Positions 7,731 through 16,138 of a DNA stretch of 64,000 nt are shown here, one piece after another. The notes under the pieces are model-generated. The model made no database searches. It saw nothing but the letters and a program-made list of their open reading frames with translations, and was not told the origin of the DNA. How positions within the stretch are numbered: position 1 is the first letter of the stretch; each line of letters starts with the position of its first letter. The stretch is from Pedobacter deserti (lineage in GTDB: Bacteria; Bacteroidota; Bacteroidia; Sphingobacteriales; Sphingobacteriaceae), in the NCBI RefSeq assembly GCF_024436415.1, contig NZ_JAFMZQ010000001.1:2728001-2792000 (forward strand). The letters run 5' to 3'. A program made the translations under genes and the position numbers.

Positions 7731-10079
7731 TTATTGTCTATTTATAAAATATCGGAGGTTCAGATAAAATCCTCTGCTAGGCTTTTGTAGACTAAAGTTG
7801 TCGTAAAGGGCTACGTCGGTAATATTTCGGGCCTCCACTCCGATATTGTAACGGCCTTTTGCCATGCTGTAAACTAAGTTTACGTCATGCGAAAATTGCT
7901 GAGGTACTTCATTTTTTGTCGTTGAACTGTTCGTCCCTAGACTCGGCCAGTAAAGCCAAAATGAATGCACATATAGGAGATTATAGCCAATGTTCAGATT
8001 AGTGCCTTTTCCGCCCAGATTCGGAAGAGTTATAGATACATCTCCATTACCGAACAGATAAGGGATATTAGGCATCTGATCAAGATAAAGCGGGCTCACA
8101 CCATTATAGTCTGGTTCTATCTTTTGAAGATTACGCAAAAACTGGTAGGTCATCGTAGCACCTGCAGACAGCCATTTGCCATATGAATAACGCAGTTCAG
8201 CGTCCCCGCCCCAGGTTGATACGCCTTGCTTATTGTCCAGTATTAACCTGGTCTGGTTCCTGTTTAGTCTGCTAAAAATAAAATCTTTGGCATATCGGTA
8301 AATACCGGTAGCCGTTACTGAGAAATAATGACGGTTGTTTAAGCTGAATCCATAAACCATCCCAAGATTGAGGTTATCACTGCTCTCAGGCCTCAAGTCT
8401 GGATTCCCCTCAAGATTTTCCAGATCGCCAAAAGTTTCCTGAGCTTCAGGCAAACGATTACTCCGTTCATACGATGCACGCAACTGCAAGTTGGAATCAA
8501 AGAAATAAGTAAATGCGGTACCAAAGCCAAACTTGGTCATACCGGGCTGTCCAGAAGATTCATTGCCGTTTATGGTCTTCTGATATATCATTTTTCCAAA
8601 AGCTGTACCGCTCCATTTATCAGCAACGTCATAGCTGTATCCAAGGCCGATTACATTCTTATCCAAACGTCTTTTCAATCCATTGTCCGAATTTGCAGGA
8701 TTCAATATATCATTCGCGGTCCTGTTGAATGTATTATATACGTTGCTTAAGGCTATCGACTGATGCTGATCGAGGCGGTAATTGAACATTGCAGTACCCA
8801 GACCGTTATGGTTGCGGTACTTAGCAAGCGTAGTTCCCCGCTCGCCGCTTGTACCCATCGACTTACGCGTTCCATACCAATCGAACCTGGCATTTACGGT
8901 ATCGATATTCTGTTCAAATCCAAGATTATAATTCGCATTAATGGTCACGTCCAGCCCTTTCAGCAAATCACTTTTCCTATATTTTAAAGACGGCATTAGG
9001 ATGTTTCCGCGTCTGTGGAGAGCTCCGAAAACGGCTTCTGTTCGGGCGCCGGTCTGAATCTCCTTATAGTTCTTACCAACCGTCATGCCAAGCAGTAATT
9101 TATCAGCGTAGCTTTTGTCTACCACGCCAATGTTGGCAATAACCGTTTCGTTATGATAGGTGTCGTTGAATCTCCTGATTGTTTTGCCCGGATAATACTG
9201 GCCTGTAAAGATATCGGATGCCATAATATCCATCTTGTAGTCATTGTCGGAGTAATTCTGAAAAGCGCTGACCTGAAAAGTAAAGTTATCTTTTGTAGTT
9301 ACAGCACCATTTAGAACGCTTCTGTGCGTATTGAATGAACCATACGAATAAGACGCGTCCACATAATTTCTATGTCTGTCTCCGGTCACAATATTAATCG
9401 CGCCACCCAATGCATCGGAACCTAACCACATTGGTACAACGCCCTTGTATACCTCAACCCGCTCGGCTACATTTATTGGGATGTTATTAATTTGAAAAGA
9501 CGATCCAAAGTTATCCATGGGGATACCATCGATAAAAAAACGGATACGGCTGCCCGAGAAACCATTTAGCGATACATTAAAATTAGAACCTACACCTCCA
9601 GACTCCCTTACCCTCACACCCGCAACACGATCTAAAGCGCCCGAAATATCCAGTGTGGTATTATATAGCTTAGTCGCGTCAACCGCTGTTACATTGAAAG
9701 CCTGCCGGTTTACCTCCTGTGCTTTAGTACGGCCAATCACGTTTACCGTCTCCATATTCCGGGTATCCTCGGCGAGGGTAAAGTTGAGCGTCAGCTGTTT
9801 ACCAGCCTCAATTTTTACATTTCGTTTTTCAGAATGGAATCCAATGGCAGAAACGAGAATACTATAACTGCCCGCGACAACGTTACTAATCTGATAGTAA
9901 CCATTCTCGTCAGAAACAGCACCGCTTGTAGAATTTTGAATTTTAATGGTTGCAGAAGGAACCGGTTCTCCGGTGCTGCTGGTAAGCCTCCCTTTCAGGC
10001 TGCTTGGCCCGGTTTGGGCTTGTGAAAAAAATACGCAGGTACATAATATACCTAATAGCAAAAATTTACTAATTTGCAT
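7731..10079 (-). CDS. TonB-dependent receptor (XusA-like partner of the DUF4374 lipoprotein)
   Basis: Outer-membrane receptor of 782 residues. Signal peptide MQISKFLLLGILCTCVFFSQAQ, carboxypeptidase-like regulatory domain (SLKGRLTSSTGEPVPSATI, ~28-105), plug domain (NVTAVDATKLYNTTLDISG; RVRESGGVGSNFNVSLNGF; VEVYKGVVPMWLGSDALGG, ~125-230) and a barrel ending NLRYFINRQ. It is distinct from the siderophore receptor at 3805-6330 (different plug and barrel), so this locus has two outer-membrane gates. It heads the operon, with DUF4374 next. Promoter and operators at 10163-10226 match those of the second receptor, pointing to joint iron control. The leader (~77 bases) is predicted to fold into two hairpins. 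Confidence 0.93.
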   Translation of the reverse strand: MQISKFLLLGILCTCVFFSQAQTGPSSLKGRLTSSTGEPVPSATIKIQNSTSGAVSDENGYYQISNVVAGSYSILVSAIGFHSEKRNVKIEAGKQLTLNFTLAEDTRNMETVNVIGRTKAQEVNRQAFNVTAVDATKLYNTTLDISGALDRVAGVRVRESGGVGSNFNVSLNGFSGSRIRFFIDGIPMDNFGSSFQINNIPINVAERVEVYKGVVPMWLGSDALGGAINIVTGDRHRNYVDASYSYGSFNTHRSVLNGAVTTKDNFTFQVSAFQNYSDNDYKMDIMASDIFTGQYYPGKTIRRFNDTYHNETVIANIGVVDKSYADKLLLGMTVGKNYKEIQTGARTEAVFGALHRRGNILMPSLKYRKSDLLKGLDVTINANYNLGFEQNIDTVNARFDWYGTRKSMGTSGERGTTLAKYRNHNGLGTAMFNYRLDQHQSIALSNVYNTFNRTANDILNPANSDNGLKRRLDKNVIGLGYSYDVADKWSGTAFGKMIYQKTINGNESSGQPGMTKFGFGTAFTYFFDSNLQLRASYERSNRLPEAQETFGDLENLEGNPDLRPESSDNLNLGMVYGFSLNNRHYFSVTATGIYRYAKDFIFSRLNRNQTRLILDNKQGVSTWGGDAELRYSYGKWLSAGATMTYQFLRNLQKIEPDYNGVSPLYLDQMPNIPYLFGNGDVSITLPNLGGKGTNLNIGYNLLYVHSFWLYWPSLGTNSSTTKNEVPQQFSHDVNLVYSMAKGRYNIGVEARNITDVALYDNFSLQKPSRGFYLNLRYFINRQ

Positions 10080-10105
10080 GGCTTTTAACTGAGATTAAAG
10101 GTAAC

Positions 10106-10155
10106 CCGGCTTTGCCGGTCGCCACACGGGTCCGAAACCGTGTGGCATTTTTTTT
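10106..10155 (+). ncRNA. Two hairpins plus T-run: antisense terminator-like structure in a receptor leader
   Basis: On the plus strand a CCGGC-TTT-GCCGG hairpin (10106-10118) is followed by GCCACACGG / CCGTGTGGC (10121-10129 / 10138-10146, 8-base loop) and then A plus eight T (10148-10155): a textbook intrinsic terminator. No gene reads into it from the left, so it could end an antisense RNA against the receptor's leader. On the minus strand the same bases form a folded mRNA leader. No clear plus-strand promoter was found; only a one-base-short TAATTTG at ~10070. Confidence 0.35.
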
Positions 10156-10162
10156 ATGCCAG

Positions 10163-10195
10163 CAAATATAGAAGTATGTTTAGAATTATTCCAAA
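10163..10195 (-). promoter_or_regulatory. Bacteroidota promoter of the XusA-like receptor operon
   Basis: Minus strand: TTTG (10195-10192), 21-base spacer, TATATTTG (10170-10163). Same element sequences and spacer length as the promoter at 6354-6386. Transcription should begin near 10157, leaving a ~77-base folded leader before the ATG at 10079. Confidence 0.8.
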
Positions 10196-10226
10196 TAAGT
10201 CACAAATTATTTATACAAATTCTAAA
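10179..10226 (-). promoter_or_regulatory. Second copy of the tandem palindromic operators
   Basis: Palindromes TTTAGAATTATTCCAAA (10179-10195) and TTTATACAAATTCTAAA (10210-10226) start 31 bases apart, exactly as at 6370/6401. The first, an almost perfect dyad, includes the -33 TTTG. Conservation of sequence, spacing and promoter overlap in two non-adjacent positions argues for a real repressor site, most likely iron-responsive. Confidence 0.78.
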
Positions 10227-10328
10227 CAAGCGTTAAATATGCTACCAAAAACCTGCAAGAGGCCACCTGAGCTCGAGATTAGGAACTGAGTTATAAAGCC
10301 CACAAAGACTTGGCTAGAATAAAAATAA

Positions 10329-10369
10329 AAAAGATCAGTATCCGCATTTTCTAAGGATACTGATCTTTT
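10329..10369 (-). terminator. Intrinsic terminator of the SusC/SusD/TlpA operon
   Basis: Perfect 15-bp inverted repeat AAAAGATCAGTATCC / GGATACTGATCTTTT (10329-10343 / 10355-10369, 11-base loop). In the minus direction the hairpin runs into a T-rich tail (TTTTTTATTTTTATT). It starts 30 bases past the TlpA-like stop. Confidence 0.9.
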
Positions 10370-10398
10370 AATGAAACAACTTTTCGATCTGGGGGCCG

Positions 10399-10992
10399 CT
10401 AGAACCCAAAGAGCTCTTTTAGTTTACCGTCAATCTTATCGCTATCGCCAACGTAAGCCGCCACAACCTTACCTTCTTTGTCGATCACAAACTTGGTGGG
10501 CAACGCCGGAACGCTGTACATGGCCATAATATCGGCGGGATTCTCCTCACCCTTCATACGTTTTTTGGGATCTGAACCTGCCAACGCGTGGTGAAACATG
10601 GTGATGTTGTCGGCCGCAATGGCCTCACGCCAGGCTTCCGGTCGCGAATCATCATCTGCTATGCCAATAATTTCAAGACCTTTATCATGGTACTTTTTGT
10701 AAAGGGAGATGAGATGCGGGTGACTCTGTCTGCAGGGTTTACACCAGGTGGCCCAAAAGTCGAGGATTACATACTTACCCTTAAAACTTTCAAGCGACAG
10801 TTTTCTGCCGTTGACGTCCTTGGTAGTAAAATCGGGCGCCTTCTTACCTACCAGTTTATTTTGAAGCTCAGATACCAGCGAAGCCAACATCTGATCCATA
10901 TTCGCGGGTGAAGTAACTTTTTGTTCCTGTCCGTTAACGTTTACACAGAAGCTTACCAGCAGCGCGCATCCTAATATTTTGATTGCTTTCAT
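10399..10992 (-). CDS. TlpA/ResA-like secreted thiol-disulfide protein
   Basis: Thioredoxin-fold protein of 197 residues, exported (MKAIKILGCALLVSFCVNVNGQ). The fold starts at GKKAPDFTTKDVNGRKLSL; the active-site motif is WCKPC inside ILDFWATWCKPCRQSHPHL (residues ~81-95), and the cis-Pro loop is SVPALPTKFVID. Such proteins reduce or oxidise thiols in the periplasm, or act as peroxiredoxin-like reductases. It is the last gene of the sigma/FecR/SusC/SusD cassette, 21 bases after susD. The cassette lacks a polysaccharide enzyme; a thiol-related partner is instead present. Its substrate is unknown. Confidence 0.9.
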   Translation of the reverse strand: MKAIKILGCALLVSFCVNVNGQEQKVTSPANMDQMLASLVSELQNKLVGKKAPDFTTKDVNGRKLSLESFKGKYVILDFWATWCKPCRQSHPHLISLYKKYHDKGLEIIGIADDDSRPEAWREAIAADNITMFHHALAGSDPKKRMKGEENPADIMAMYSVPALPTKFVIDKEGKVVAAYVGDSDKIDGKLKELFGF

Positions 10993-11013
10993 ATATCAAA
11001 TGTTTAGTAAATC

Positions 11014-12423
11014 TTACTTAGAATATCCTGGGTTTTGATCGCCAATAGCCGGGTTACTTACAAACTCCGTTTTCGGTATCGGTAAAATATATTGATTCAC
11101 ACTTGTTATTGTCGGGCGCAGTTCAGTCACCTTAGCCAAAGGAAAACGAAGCAGCGCCCAATACGCTTGTCCATCTTCACCGATAAGGCTTCTGACATAT
11201 TCATAGTAAATCTCCTTACAAAGTTCGTTGGCTGTGGCGGAGCCGTCTACAGCACTAAAGTTCGTCACCCCGGCGCGGGTCATTACTGCTTTTAACTGTG
11301 TTTTGGCCAGGTTGAGGTCACCTCCTGAGCGGGCAATCGCCTCCGACTGCATCAGGTAGATCTCCGATAGTCTGAAGGCATATGCAACTTCAGATACCAT
11401 CGTCGTGGCCAGGGCAGGCTGCACATATTTGATAAAATAGTACCCTTTGCCTCTTCTCCCGGCATTGCCGATCATCCATGACTTGCGAGGATCATTGGTT
11501 AGCAGCGTATTCAAAGCAGCGGTAGCCACATAATAGGAGTTTCTGGAAACGTAATTTCCACTTGTGTTATAGTAGTAGTTCTCCTGATTGGCCTGAGGTT
11601 TAACACCCATAATCACCTCGGTGCTGGTTAAGCCCTTGGTGTAGAATATATCCCTCGGATTGTTTTCGAGCACATACGGGCCGGTGGTGATTATCGTATT
11701 TCCAAGCTGGGCGCAATCGGCATAGTCACTTCCCTGTCCGCGACTCATTAGTACCCGCATTTTAAGGGCCATTGCGGTCCACTTATTCGCATATACATTT
11801 GTTGTTGCCGGAACATTGGCCGCTATCGAAAAGTTCAGATCTTCCAGTATAAAAGCATAACTGTCTTTTACCGACGCCCTGGCCTGCGAAATATTTGTCG
11901 AGGTAATAAACTTCTCGCGTAGCATCACACCGTACGCGCTGTTCAAATCCCACCACTGACCAAACCAAAGTAGCAATTTGAAGTGGCTGTAGGCGCGTAA
12001 AAACCGGGCTTCTGCAAGCATTCGAAGTTTTATATCATCAGCGATGGCAGCGCTGCCCAGCTTGTTTAAGCCTTCAATAACACCGTTTGTCGCATTGATT
12101 AATGTGTATTGTGTACGCCATTCGCTATTCATCGGACTAGTACCCAGCAGGTTTTTGGCCTCATTTAAAGTATTGTTGCCATCGTCCAGATAACCGGTCA
12201 GGATTCCGCCGTTTATCTGGTTGCTTAGCCAGTTGGTATTCGTTACCGTAGCATTAGCGAACCGGTAATATACCCCATTTAAAGCCGTTGCAGCTGTCTG
12301 CTGATTTACAATCGCGTTGCCCTCTACAAGCGCATTTTCGGGCAGTGCATCCAGTTCTTTCTTACATCCATATTGCGATAACAAGGTAAGTCCCACTATC
12401 GCCATCAATATCTTGTGTTTCAT
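11014..12423 (-). CDS. SusD/RagB-family surface lipoprotein
   Basis: Nutrient-binding lipoprotein of 469 residues that caps a SusC channel on the cell surface. Lipobox: MKHKILMAIVGLTLLSQYGC with lipid Cys at 20. Family features: helix-rich N-terminal TPR-like half (ATALNGVYYRFANATV; RMLAEARFLRAYSHFKLLLWFGQWW, ~140-165), and the C-terminal half with AYAFRLSEIYLMQSEAIARSGG followed by the end motif YILPIPKTEFVSNPAIGDQNPGY, where the ILPIP-NP-NPGY pattern is typical. It follows susC after 21 bases. The ligand is not predictable from sequence. Confidence 0.95.
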   Translation of the reverse strand: MKHKILMAIVGLTLLSQYGCKKELDALPENALVEGNAIVNQQTAATALNGVYYRFANATVTNTNWLSNQINGGILTGYLDDGNNTLNEAKNLLGTSPMNSEWRTQYTLINATNGVIEGLNKLGSAAIADDIKLRMLAEARFLRAYSHFKLLLWFGQWWDLNSAYGVMLREKFITSTNISQARASVKDSYAFILEDLNFSIAANVPATTNVYANKWTAMALKMRVLMSRGQGSDYADCAQLGNTIITTGPYVLENNPRDIFYTKGLTSTEVIMGVKPQANQENYYYNTSGNYVSRNSYYVATAALNTLLTNDPRKSWMIGNAGRRGKGYYFIKYVQPALATTMVSEVAYAFRLSEIYLMQSEAIARSGGDLNLAKTQLKAVMTRAGVTNFSAVDGSATANELCKEIYYEYVRSLIGEDGQAYWALLRFPLAKVTELRPTITSVNQYILPIPKTEFVSNPAIGDQNPGYSK

Positions 12424-12444
12424 GATCTTATCAATTATTATCTG

Positions 12445-15400
12445 TTAAAAACTTAGCCTTGCACCCAATACATACTGTCTTATCGTAGGATAAGCGTTGG
12501 AATCTGTATAGCCATCAACCAAGCTGTAAGGATCGTTGCTTACCTCGGGGTCCTGACCAGGATATTTTGATATGGTAAACAGGTTGGTACCTGAAACATA
12601 CACCGATAGGTTGGCAACCTTAAGGCGCTGGAGCAGGGTTTGTGGCAGCTGATAGTTCAATGTCAGCGATTTCAATTTGATGTATGAGGAACTGTAAATA
12701 CTGCTGCTGGTTGTGCCGATAGAATTCTGCCCGTATACCAGTCGCGGACGAGCGGTATTCGTGTTATCCGGCGTCCAGCGGCCAAGTACCGCCCTTCCCT
12801 TGTTGGCCATGTCATAAATAAAATTGTCACGAATATCGGCCAGGTAGAGTATTTGGCCCCCGTAAGAATAGTTAAGCAGACTCACCAGTGAAAAGTTACT
12901 GAAGATTAACGTGTTCGTCCAGCCCCCATAAAATTTAGGCGCGGCACTTCCAATAAGTCTGTAGGTGTCCACAAATCCTTCCAGCGGACCGCTACCGATC
13001 TGATACATAGCATCGCCGATGTTCAGGTATGGATTAAAGAACATATAAAAGGGCTGCTGTGCTTTATAGGCCTCCAATTGCTCCGTGTTTTGGATAATGC
13101 CTGCGTACTGGGCACCAACAAACTGCCCTACTGCCATGCCGGTTCGCAGCACGGTGTTCGACATGATATAACTTTGTCCGTTGTTGCTGTTTACACTTCC
13201 ATGTTTAGGATCGGCATAGTCCATATTAAGCCCGGTAACCAGACTTCTGTTGAACGACACATTCAGATCACTCCTCCAGGTAAAAGACTTAGCACGTAAA
13301 ATCTCGCCTTGCAGACCAATTTCCAAACCGCGGTTGCGTATATCGGCCAGGTTGGCCGTTAAATTACTGAACGAAGAACTTGGTGCAAGCGGAAGGGTAA
13401 ACAGCAGACCTGACGACTTCTTCTCGTAAAGACCTATACTTGCCGATAATCTTGAATCGAACAATGAAAGGTCAATTCCAGCATCCTTTTGTAAAGTTGA
13501 CTCCCACTTTATGGCATTATTGCCGAGCTGACTGGGTATAACGGCATTTGCACCATTATAGGTGGCTGGAGTATACAGAGTGCGGTACAAATAATCGCCG
13601 ATATTCTGCGTACCCGTATAACCGGCACTGGCGCGCAGCTTAATATCATCTATCCAACTTATATCCTTCATGAAATTCTCCTCTGATAACCGCCAGGCTA
13701 CACCAGCAGAAGGAAAATAGCCGATCCGGTTGGTATTAGAAAATTTGGAAGAAGCATCAGAACGCGCTGTAACGGTAAGCAAGTATTTATCCTGATAAGC
13801 ATAGTTACCTCTTGCATAAAAACTTAAGAGTGAATTCTGACCAAATGACGAAACGTTCGGAAGGGTTACTGCCGCAGAACCAAGGTGATTCAGTACAACG
13901 TCATCCGGGAAGGTCTGGCCAGATGCCTGGAAAGAGGACGACTTACTCAACTGCCAGGAAGTACCCGCCACGAAATCTAAGCGATGCTCAGCAAACTGTG
14001 TATTGTAATTTAAGGTGTTTTCGTAAAGATAACTCACGTTTTCTGACTGGCCCAATGAACCTACACCTCCTTTGGAGTCGACTGCATTGGTACTACCCGA
14101 TGCGACTAGTGTAGACGACGGCGTGAAGTTTCGCTGCTGGTAATTGTTATAGTTTACAGACGACTGACTACGGAATTTCAGGTCTTTAACGATATCGTAT
14201 TCCAGCGTAAGGGAGCCCAGGAACATGGCGTTCTTGCCTCGGTTTATACCCTTCAGCAACAACAATGGGTTCTGCAAACCTAGATAAGCATCGCTTCCAA
14301 TAGCCCCGGCACTCAGGTTTGTCAGCGAACCATCTGCATTATAAGGACTCCGTGTAGGCGGTGCATAAAGCGCCTGCGAGTATGCGCCGTTGGTAATATT
14401 GTTGGTGGTAAAGCCATAATTAATATTGGTGATCACTTTAAACTTGCTCGCCACCTCGTTATCAAAGTTCACCTTACCCGAAAGACGCGAAAAGTCTGTC
14501 CCCTCAATTACCCCGCTCTGCTTGCTGTACGATAATGAAGTATAATACCGAGAGGCCTTTCCGCCGCCGCGAACCGACAGGTCGGTATTTTGAGTTAAAC
14601 CTGTACGCAACACCAGATCCAGCCAGTCTGTGTTATCTGCACCAAGGAAGTCAGGCGTATTAACGATGCTACTGGCCCTTGCACTTAAGGGCTCCCCTAG
14701 CGCAGCCTGTTCGTTCAGCAAGTTCTGCGCTGCTTCCTTCATGATCGTCCGGTATTCATCGGCATTCAGCAACTCCGCTTTTATCGGACTAGAAAAGCCG
14801 GTATAATTGTTTAGTTCTACAACCGGCTTCTGATCACGCCTGCCTTTTTTAGTGGTGATGATTACCACCCCATTGGCCGCTTTCGAACCATAAATCGCCG
14901 TACCTGAAGCATCTTTTAATATATCGATAGTCTCGATATCGTTGATGTTCAAACCGGCCAGACTATTCAATCCCCTGGCAAAAGCCCCGGCTAGCGCTGG
15001 TGAAGAATCGCTAGATGCGCGTGCAACAGGATCTACCAGTTCGCCAGGAGTACTGATGTATCTGTTTTGAGGCGTAATTTGCACGCCATCAATAATATAG
15101 AGCGGATCATTTCCGCCCATTATTGAAGTTCCGCCGCGAACCCTGATGCTGGCGACACCCCCCGGTGAGCCATCGCCCTGCACTACCTGGACACCGGCTG
15201 CTTTACCCGATAACGCCTGGTCTACACTCATGAAGGGTATGTCCTTAATCTCGTCTACGCTGACAGAAGCTACTGACCCGGTCAGATCTTTACGTTTCAC
15301 TGTTCCGTACCCTACCACAACCACCTGCTCCAGACCGGAAGTAACTGGTTCAAGCTTTACATTGTAAACCGTAGAATTGCCAACGGTTACATCGGTGGTC

Positions 15401-15957
15401 TTGTACCCAATGTAGGAAAATACCAACACGTCAGCACGTTCAGCCGCGATAGCATAAGAACCATTCTTATCCGTCATGGCCACCTTTTTTGAACGCTTGT
15501 TCATAATCCCCACGCCCGACATTGGTCCGCCTGTTTCGTCGGTCACCTTTCCGCTAACGGTTACCTGGGTGGCAACATTAGATACTGCCGGAGACATGGG
15601 TACAGGTTGCTCCAACTGCTTTAGAACAATATTGCGTCCAACAATCTTATAAGTGAGCGGCAAGTTATCCAGGCAGGTCTTCAGAGCTGTCTCAACAGTC
15701 ACATTTTTTACATTCACAGAGACGACCTTTTTGTCCAGGTCTTCCGAATCATAAAAAAAATGATACCCCGCTTGCTTGTTAATCAGCTTCAGGACCTTTT
15801 CAAGAGGCACATTGCTTTCATTCAGGCTCACCTGTCCGTAGCCGGCAGCACTTACCTGGAGCAAAGCAACAAATAGTACACATGTGGTTAGTTTTAAAAC
15901 CATTAGGATTTTTTTTAAATGCCATGCCTCCGGCACAGCAATAGAATTGAATTTCAT
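12445..15957 (-). CDS. SusC/RagA-family TonB-linked outer-membrane transporter with STN signalling domain
   Basis: Outer-membrane importer of 1170 residues from the ATG at 15957, chosen because it gives the usual start (MKFNSIAVPEAWHLKKILMV) before the signal segment; a start 12 codons earlier (15993) is possible. Parts in order: signal peptide to ~50, STN/secretin-like domain (VPLEKVLKLINKQAGYHFFY to ~110) that signals to a FecR anti-sigma, carboxypeptidase-like domain (VSGKVTDETGGPMSGVGI, ~135-215), plug with SusC signatures (VVVVGYGTVKRKDLTGSV; IRVRGGTSIMGGNDPLYIID; TIDILKDASGTAIYGSKAANG), then a large barrel ending RQYVLGARLSF. With the adjacent sigma and FecR genes it should sense its own substrate. 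Confidence 0.96.
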   Translation of the reverse strand: MKFNSIAVPEAWHLKKILMVLKLTTCVLFVALLQVSAAGYGQVSLNESNVPLEKVLKLINKQAGYHFFYDSEDLDKKVVSVNVKNVTVETALKTCLDNLPLTYKIVGRNIVLKQLEQPVPMSPAVSNVATQVTVSGKVTDETGGPMSGVGIMNKRSKKVAMTDKNGSYAIAAERADVLVFSYIGYKTTDVTVGNSTVYNVKLEPVTSGLEQVVVVGYGTVKRKDLTGSVASVSVDEIKDIPFMSVDQALSGKAAGVQVVQGDGSPGGVASIRVRGGTSIMGGNDPLYIIDGVQITPQNRYISTPGELVDPVARASSDSSPALAGAFARGLNSLAGLNINDIETIDILKDASGTAIYGSKAANGVVIITTKKGRRDQKPVVELNNYTGFSSPIKAELLNADEYRTIMKEAAQNLLNEQAALGEPLSARASSIVNTPDFLGADNTDWLDLVLRTGLTQNTDLSVRGGGKASRYYTSLSYSKQSGVIEGTDFSRLSGKVNFDNEVASKFKVITNINYGFTTNNITNGAYSQALYAPPTRSPYNADGSLTNLSAGAIGSDAYLGLQNPLLLLKGINRGKNAMFLGSLTLEYDIVKDLKFRSQSSVNYNNYQQRNFTPSSTLVASGSTNAVDSKGGVGSLGQSENVSYLYENTLNYNTQFAEHRLDFVAGTSWQLSKSSSFQASGQTFPDDVVLNHLGSAAVTLPNVSSFGQNSLLSFYARGNYAYQDKYLLTVTARSDASSKFSNTNRIGYFPSAGVAWRLSEENFMKDISWIDDIKLRASAGYTGTQNIGDYLYRTLYTPATYNGANAVIPSQLGNNAIKWESTLQKDAGIDLSLFDSRLSASIGLYEKKSSGLLFTLPLAPSSSFSNLTANLADIRNRGLEIGLQGEILRAKSFTWRSDLNVSFNRSLVTGLNMDYADPKHGSVNSNNGQSYIMSNTVLRTGMAVGQFVGAQYAGIIQNTEQLEAYKAQQPFYMFFNPYLNIGDAMYQIGSGPLEGFVDTYRLIGSAAPKFYGGWTNTLIFSNFSLVSLLNYSYGGQILYLADIRDNFIYDMANKGRAVLGRWTPDNTNTARPRLVYGQNSIGTTSSSIYSSSYIKLKSLTLNYQLPQTLLQRLKVANLSVYVSGTNLFTISKYPGQDPEVSNDPYSLVDGYTDSNAYPTIRQYVLGARLSF

Positions 15958-16065
15958 TACTTTTGTACAGTTTGGTTTAATTGATTGAATCACTTTTCAT
16001 CGTTTGCCCTCAGGCAAGGTTAAGCCAGCTTAACGCAGGGGTGCTGTCACACTCCTGCATTTTTT
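15958..16065 (+). ncRNA. Candidate antisense small RNA in front of susC (DonS-like arrangement)
   Basis: On the plus strand a TACTTTTG box (15958-15965, matches TAnnTTTG; no good -33) is followed by three hairpins in a row: TTGCC/GGCAA (16004-16017), GTTAAG/CTTAAC (16019-16034) and GCAGGGGTG/CACTCCTGC (16035-16058, one G-U pair), then T6 (16060-16065). That is the shape of a ~95-base small RNA with an intrinsic terminator, antisense to the susC leader. DonS-type antisense RNAs repress SusC/SusD loci that carry sigma/anti-sigma pairs in Bacteroides. Alternatively these are folds of the susC mRNA leader. Confidence 0.45.
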
Positions 16066-16138
16066 ATTCCGGAAAACCTTCGTTTACATCATGGTAGCCA
16101 TTTCTTCATAGTGTTCGGTTTGTTTGTTTTAGTTCAGT

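Larger units (their letters stand above)
10080..10398. other. Intergenic control region between XusA-like receptor and TlpA-like gene
   Basis: No gene is seen in these 319 bases. From left to right it holds the structured leader of the XusA-like receptor (10106-10155), its promoter and two operators (10163-10226), an unremarkable ~100-base stretch (10227-10326), and the terminator of the SusC/SusD/TlpA operon (10329-10369). Confidence 0.85.

Noticed and set aside
10079..10160. Idea that the receptor leader is a cobalamin riboswitch
   Set aside because: The leader is only ~77 bases and lacks the conserved riboswitch core; only two simple hairpins are seen.
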